64,000 nt of DNA from positions 25,548,545-25,612,544 of the forward strand of contig NC_088790.1 in assembly GCF_949628265.1 (NCBI RefSeq), in the 5' to 3' direction. How positions within the stretch are numbered: position 1 is the stretch's first letter; the number at the start of each line of letters is the position of its first letter. This document shows positions 61,001 to 64,000 of the stretch, piece after piece. The notes under the pieces were generated by a model. That model saw only the letters and a list, made by a program, of their open reading frames with translations, ran no database searches and had not been told where the DNA came from. This DNA comes from Cloeon dipterum. Lineage: Eukaryota > Arthropoda > Insecta > Ephemeroptera > Baetidae. The translations under genes and the position numbers were made by a program.

Positions 61001-61529
61001 AATATAACTCCAGATATTAATCTTTGACTTTTTAAACCTGGTATCAAGATGTTATTTTCAAAAAAAAATATTGGAATGAATGTACCTTTAAAAATGAGGT
61101 AGGGAATTTTCTTTAGCAAGAAAAATTATTCGTTTTTAAAATATCAAATATTCAAGAGGCTGAAAATTTCAAAATTTAAAAAAACCTGCTCTATTCCTCA
61201 TATTTCAAGGATTTATTTGGTATATATGTGATATGTAAATTACAGTTTTAGTGAATGGCCTATATAGAGTTTACTAGACCGGTTTTTATTTTAAGTAATT
61301 CAATCGGAAAATAAATTTAAAATAATTCCGTTTGGTGCCTGTTTTATACCCAATTAATTCGTGAATATTTGTGTTGAAGGTGTTACAGAACGGCCAGGAC
61401 GAATCAAAATTTGCCCCGTCGTGTTCCTACGTTGCACACGAAAAGTTGAGCTACGCGTTCAGCGTGTGGCGCATGGAGGGCGACTGGAACAGCGGTGGCT
61501 CCTGCAGCGGTCAAGATGATGACTACTGA
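58100..61529 (+). CDS. twi: Twist, bHLH transcription factor (3 exons, 209 aa)
   Basis: Mesoderm-specifying bHLH factor that binds E-boxes (CANNTG) as a dimer. Exons: 58100-58285, 60612-60905, 61380-61529, phase 0. The ATG of [10 protein letters not shown] is the first in frame. Exon 2 has a basic stretch ([15 protein letters not shown]) and the bHLH at about residues 109-160, with [17 protein letters not shown] and a helix 2 ending [10 protein letters not shown], which is the Twist-subfamily form. Exon 3 has the Twist box [14 protein letters not shown] (about 182-196), the diagnostic C-terminal motif. At 209 residues it is near vertebrate Twist length and much shorter than the fly protein. 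A hAT-like MITE lies in the long first intron. An additional upstream coding exon cannot be excluded. Confidence 0.97.
60087..60430. repeat. hAT-like MITE (R3), complete copy 2 (twist intron 1)
   Basis: 344 bases with ends CAGGGTTGC and AACCCTG, flanked by AGTCATTC and CTTCATTC (6 of 8 match). Inside it matches the fragment at 16730-16850. Same length as the copy at 34012-34356. Confidence 0.7.
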
Positions 61530-62229
61530 CTTTCCAGAGCAGGCAAGAAACTTATTAATCACTATTTTAATTCAAAGCTAATTTTAAGATGAATCTGCTT
61601 TTGTTTTATAGGGTAAATGCCCCAAGATTAGTTAGTTAGATCGGTTAGAAAAGGAACATAAAATATTATAATAATAATATTCGCCCGAAAACATGAGTTT
61701 GGATCTTTTTCATGCATTTAGAGCGAGGAATCCGGAAGTTTTTCTGACCCCGCAACCTCGTTCCAGTGCAAATATGAACTAATGGATTTACCGTACTTTC
61801 CCAATATATATTTACATTTTTTGCTAATAAATAAAAAAACATAGTAATTTCGCACACAATAAAGATCTTAATTAACTAATTTCAGTAAACTAAAGTCTGT
61901 TTTTTTCAAAAACATGAGTTAAAAAATTTTATGACAACCTCTCGAGCTTCTAAACTCACGGCTTTAAAGCTAATTTGTGGTTTTCGACATTTTTTGGTTG
62001 ATATTTTTACATAATAACTGTTAAAACTTGTCATTTTTTTTCTTGGACCATCAAGTAGTGTCAAATCGGGCTGGAGTATTTTTAAAGAAAATGTCTGACA
62101 GTGAGAATTTTTAATTTTAAAGGGAGTTATACATGCATTGACAATTTAAACCATTTTGATAAAAGTTTAGAACTATTCAAATGTGTTTTGGACGGATTTT
62201 TGCAGGTATTAAGGTCCAAAAACAAGCAC
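61530..62229. other. twist 3' region
   Basis: Probable 3' UTR, with AATAAA-type signals near 61810 and 61858, then AT-rich spacer. Confidence 0.4.
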
Positions 62230-62755
62230 TTTGCGCTTACGTCGGGGGCGGTGGGTAGTTTTTGACAAAAAAACATCCGGCGCGGCGTCGGAAAAATCGC
62301 GAGAAGTGTTCCTGGGACCGATCTCAGGGTGGGGTATCCTGGAAAAGGTCGTCAGGGTACGCCAGGAGTTGGGGCTCGGCGAGACCTTTCGTTTGAGACC
62401 TCTCGATTTGAAATCCTTCTACGCGTCGAATTCTATATAACATAAAAAACACTATTTCCACATTTAAGGCAAAAACCCGGAAAAAAATCAAAAATTATTA
62501 TTTTTACAGCCGCGAGAGGTCTCAAAATTTGTATCCAGACCGGAATTGGACTGAGAAATGCAATGGAACAGGTGGAAATTCATTTTGGGTGTCCATATTT
62601 AGAGAAAAAGCCAATTTTCTATTAAATTCCCGTGCTATCCTTATGGAGAAAGACCAAAAACCAAGTTTTTCAAACTTAAAATTGTATCTTGTCCTAGGAT
62701 TATGATCCGACTGGCTCGTAACTGGTCTCAAAATGCTCCCAGATAAATTTCAAAA
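62230..62755. repeat. Dispersed repeat R2, copy 2
   Basis: Matches 13640-14215: GATCTCAGGGTGGGGTATCC near 62320, GGAAAAGGTCGTCAGGGTA near 62340, CCAGACCGGAATT near 62535, then ATCCTTATGGA, TTTTTCAAACTT and GTCCTAGGAT near 62636-62700. GC-richer at its 5' end. Class unknown. Confidence 0.6.
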
Positions 62756-64000
62756 ATCCTAATTGATGAGTTATTCAAATTTTTGTAAGAGAAAGATTTT
62801 GGCAGTGAGAAAATTGAATTTTGAAAGGAGTTAATAATGATTTTTACGAATTTTTGCTCGTAATAAGGTCTAAAAATAGATTTTAGTGAGTTTAAGTTTG
62901 GTCCACAACTCATTCAATTTCGTTTTTATGCTGGTTTCGTGCCAAAAAGATGAAAAACATTCAGCAAACGTCTGAAATCTGGCCCCTTGAGTTGGGCATT
63001 TCAAATTCTTATCGGGCAGAAGTTTTGTCATCCAATTTGGTTTCTGGTCTACATCAAGTTGAGCACTTCTCGGGCTTTAAAACAAATCAAGTGCCACATA
63101 TACTACGGAGAGGCAGATGCGCACAAAAAGTGGCACATAAAATCCCTCCGAGACAGCTGCCTTTGCAGCCCGCGATGACAACATTTCGAGATGAATGTGT
63201 TCGCACTTGAAAAGCAGTTGTTGGCGTTTGCGTAGGTCATAATATTATTGTGAGTGGCAGCCAGCTGAGTGAGGAGCTCGGAAAATTCAGGCCTGGCGCA
63301 GAAACAATGTCGGAGGAAAATTTTTACGATTAAACCCCCGTTGAGCGGTGGAGGCCTCCGCGCGTTTATTTATTTCCTCGGGCCGCGCGTTTAGCTTTTG
63401 CTGAGGCTGCGAGCGCCATAAATCGCCGCCTAATGTTGGTCATTAGATGATTTTTGTGACAGAAATTAGTCGTGTAGACGCGACACAGAATATAAAGCAC
63501 CGCAGCGCTCAACCCGTTCGCGACTAAATCACACTGAAGCTGCGTGTGCTATAAATAAACCGATGTACATCAAACAAAAACGCAATCGCATTTATACGTG
63601 TAGCGACTGAAATGCTCCACATATATGCGCCTTTGGAATTTGAATCATTCTTCAGTTTGGAAAGAAATAAAAATTGATCAGATTAAATCAAATTAATTAA
63701 AATGACATCAGCCATTTTTAGAAAGTTGAATTTGATTCAACATGCGTGAAAGCCAAGTTTAATTTAAGAGCAGTGTAGTTTGATGAATTTTTTAAACCAC
63801 AATAGTTAAAAATAAATAATTATAGATAAAAAAGGGATGTGAAATAAAAAATGCGAATAGTGCTGTAAATTTTCGAGACAATCTGCCTCAAAGTTACATT
63901 GATTTAAATGGAGAATTCTCATATAGGGATTTTGCAATCGCGATTTTTACTGAATTTCCGCATTTGCCCAAAGAAAGACTCACACTGTCAGATAGATTTC
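62756..64000. other. Right-edge spacer
   Basis: No gene recognised. From about 63250 to 63560 the base composition rises in GC and includes GCCATAAATCGCCGCCTAAT near 63413, a homeodomain-like site mix that could be regulatory. The rest is AT-rich. Confidence 0.3.

Noticed and set aside
1-64000. CRISPR arrays, operons or bacterial genes
   Set aside because: The window is plainly an intron-containing animal genome; repeats seen are transposon remnants and tandem gene duplicates.

Overview
The window is eukaryotic, AT-rich and intron-dense, and it comes from an insect. It carries intact insect-type gustatory receptors, odorant-binding-protein (OBP) domains, and single-copy animal genes for erythroid-type 5-aminolevulinate synthase (ALAS) and Twist. 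The order cannot be fixed from the sequence. A basal winged insect such as a mayfly, where OBPs are known to be expanded, is only a guess.

Layout. 0-7.8 kb, minus strand: a tandem cluster of five gustatory-receptor genes (three complete, one cut by the window edge, one decayed), each built from phase-0 exons with the TYLATLIQF-type motif alone on a tiny last exon. 9.4-19.2 kb, plus: ALAS, with two possible non-coding first exons and seven coding exons. 19.7-53.3 kb, plus: six tandem copies (A, B, psi-F, C, D, psi-E) of a large multi-domain gene. 34.6-37.2 kb: a complete secreted carboxylesterase sitting between copies B and psi-F. 58.1-61.5 kb, plus: twist, with its bHLH and Twist box. The rest is AT-rich spacer with MITEs, a 5'-truncated LINE, segmental duplicates and unclassified repeats.

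The main discovery is the 20-53 kb family. Splicing by eye gives proteins of about 1039 (A), 988 (B) and 986 (D) residues with one architecture: hydrophobic leader, basic CCG segment, Thr/Ser-rich mucin-like stalk, C-type lectin domain (CTLD) 1, CTLD2 with a QPD sugar-binding motif, CTLD3, a complete six-cysteine OBP domain, then CTLD4. The OBP signature C-X30-C-X3-C-X42-C-X9-C-X8-C is the same in the copies counted. I know of no described protein joining OBP and C-type lectin domains. Copy C has a 10-base deletion in CTLD2 and is probably broken.

History seen in the sequence: copy B carries a relic of the ALAS terminal exon and 3' UTR just upstream, so the B unit was duplicated from copy A next to ALAS. 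Copies C and D are a younger pair sharing upstream and downstream spacers. A TTAA-flanked MITE lies in copy C but not copy D, and another MITE lies in D but not C, so both entered after the duplication. The link between lectin, OBP and nearby gustatory receptors suggests, but does not prove, a secreted or surface recognition role in chemosensing or immunity.
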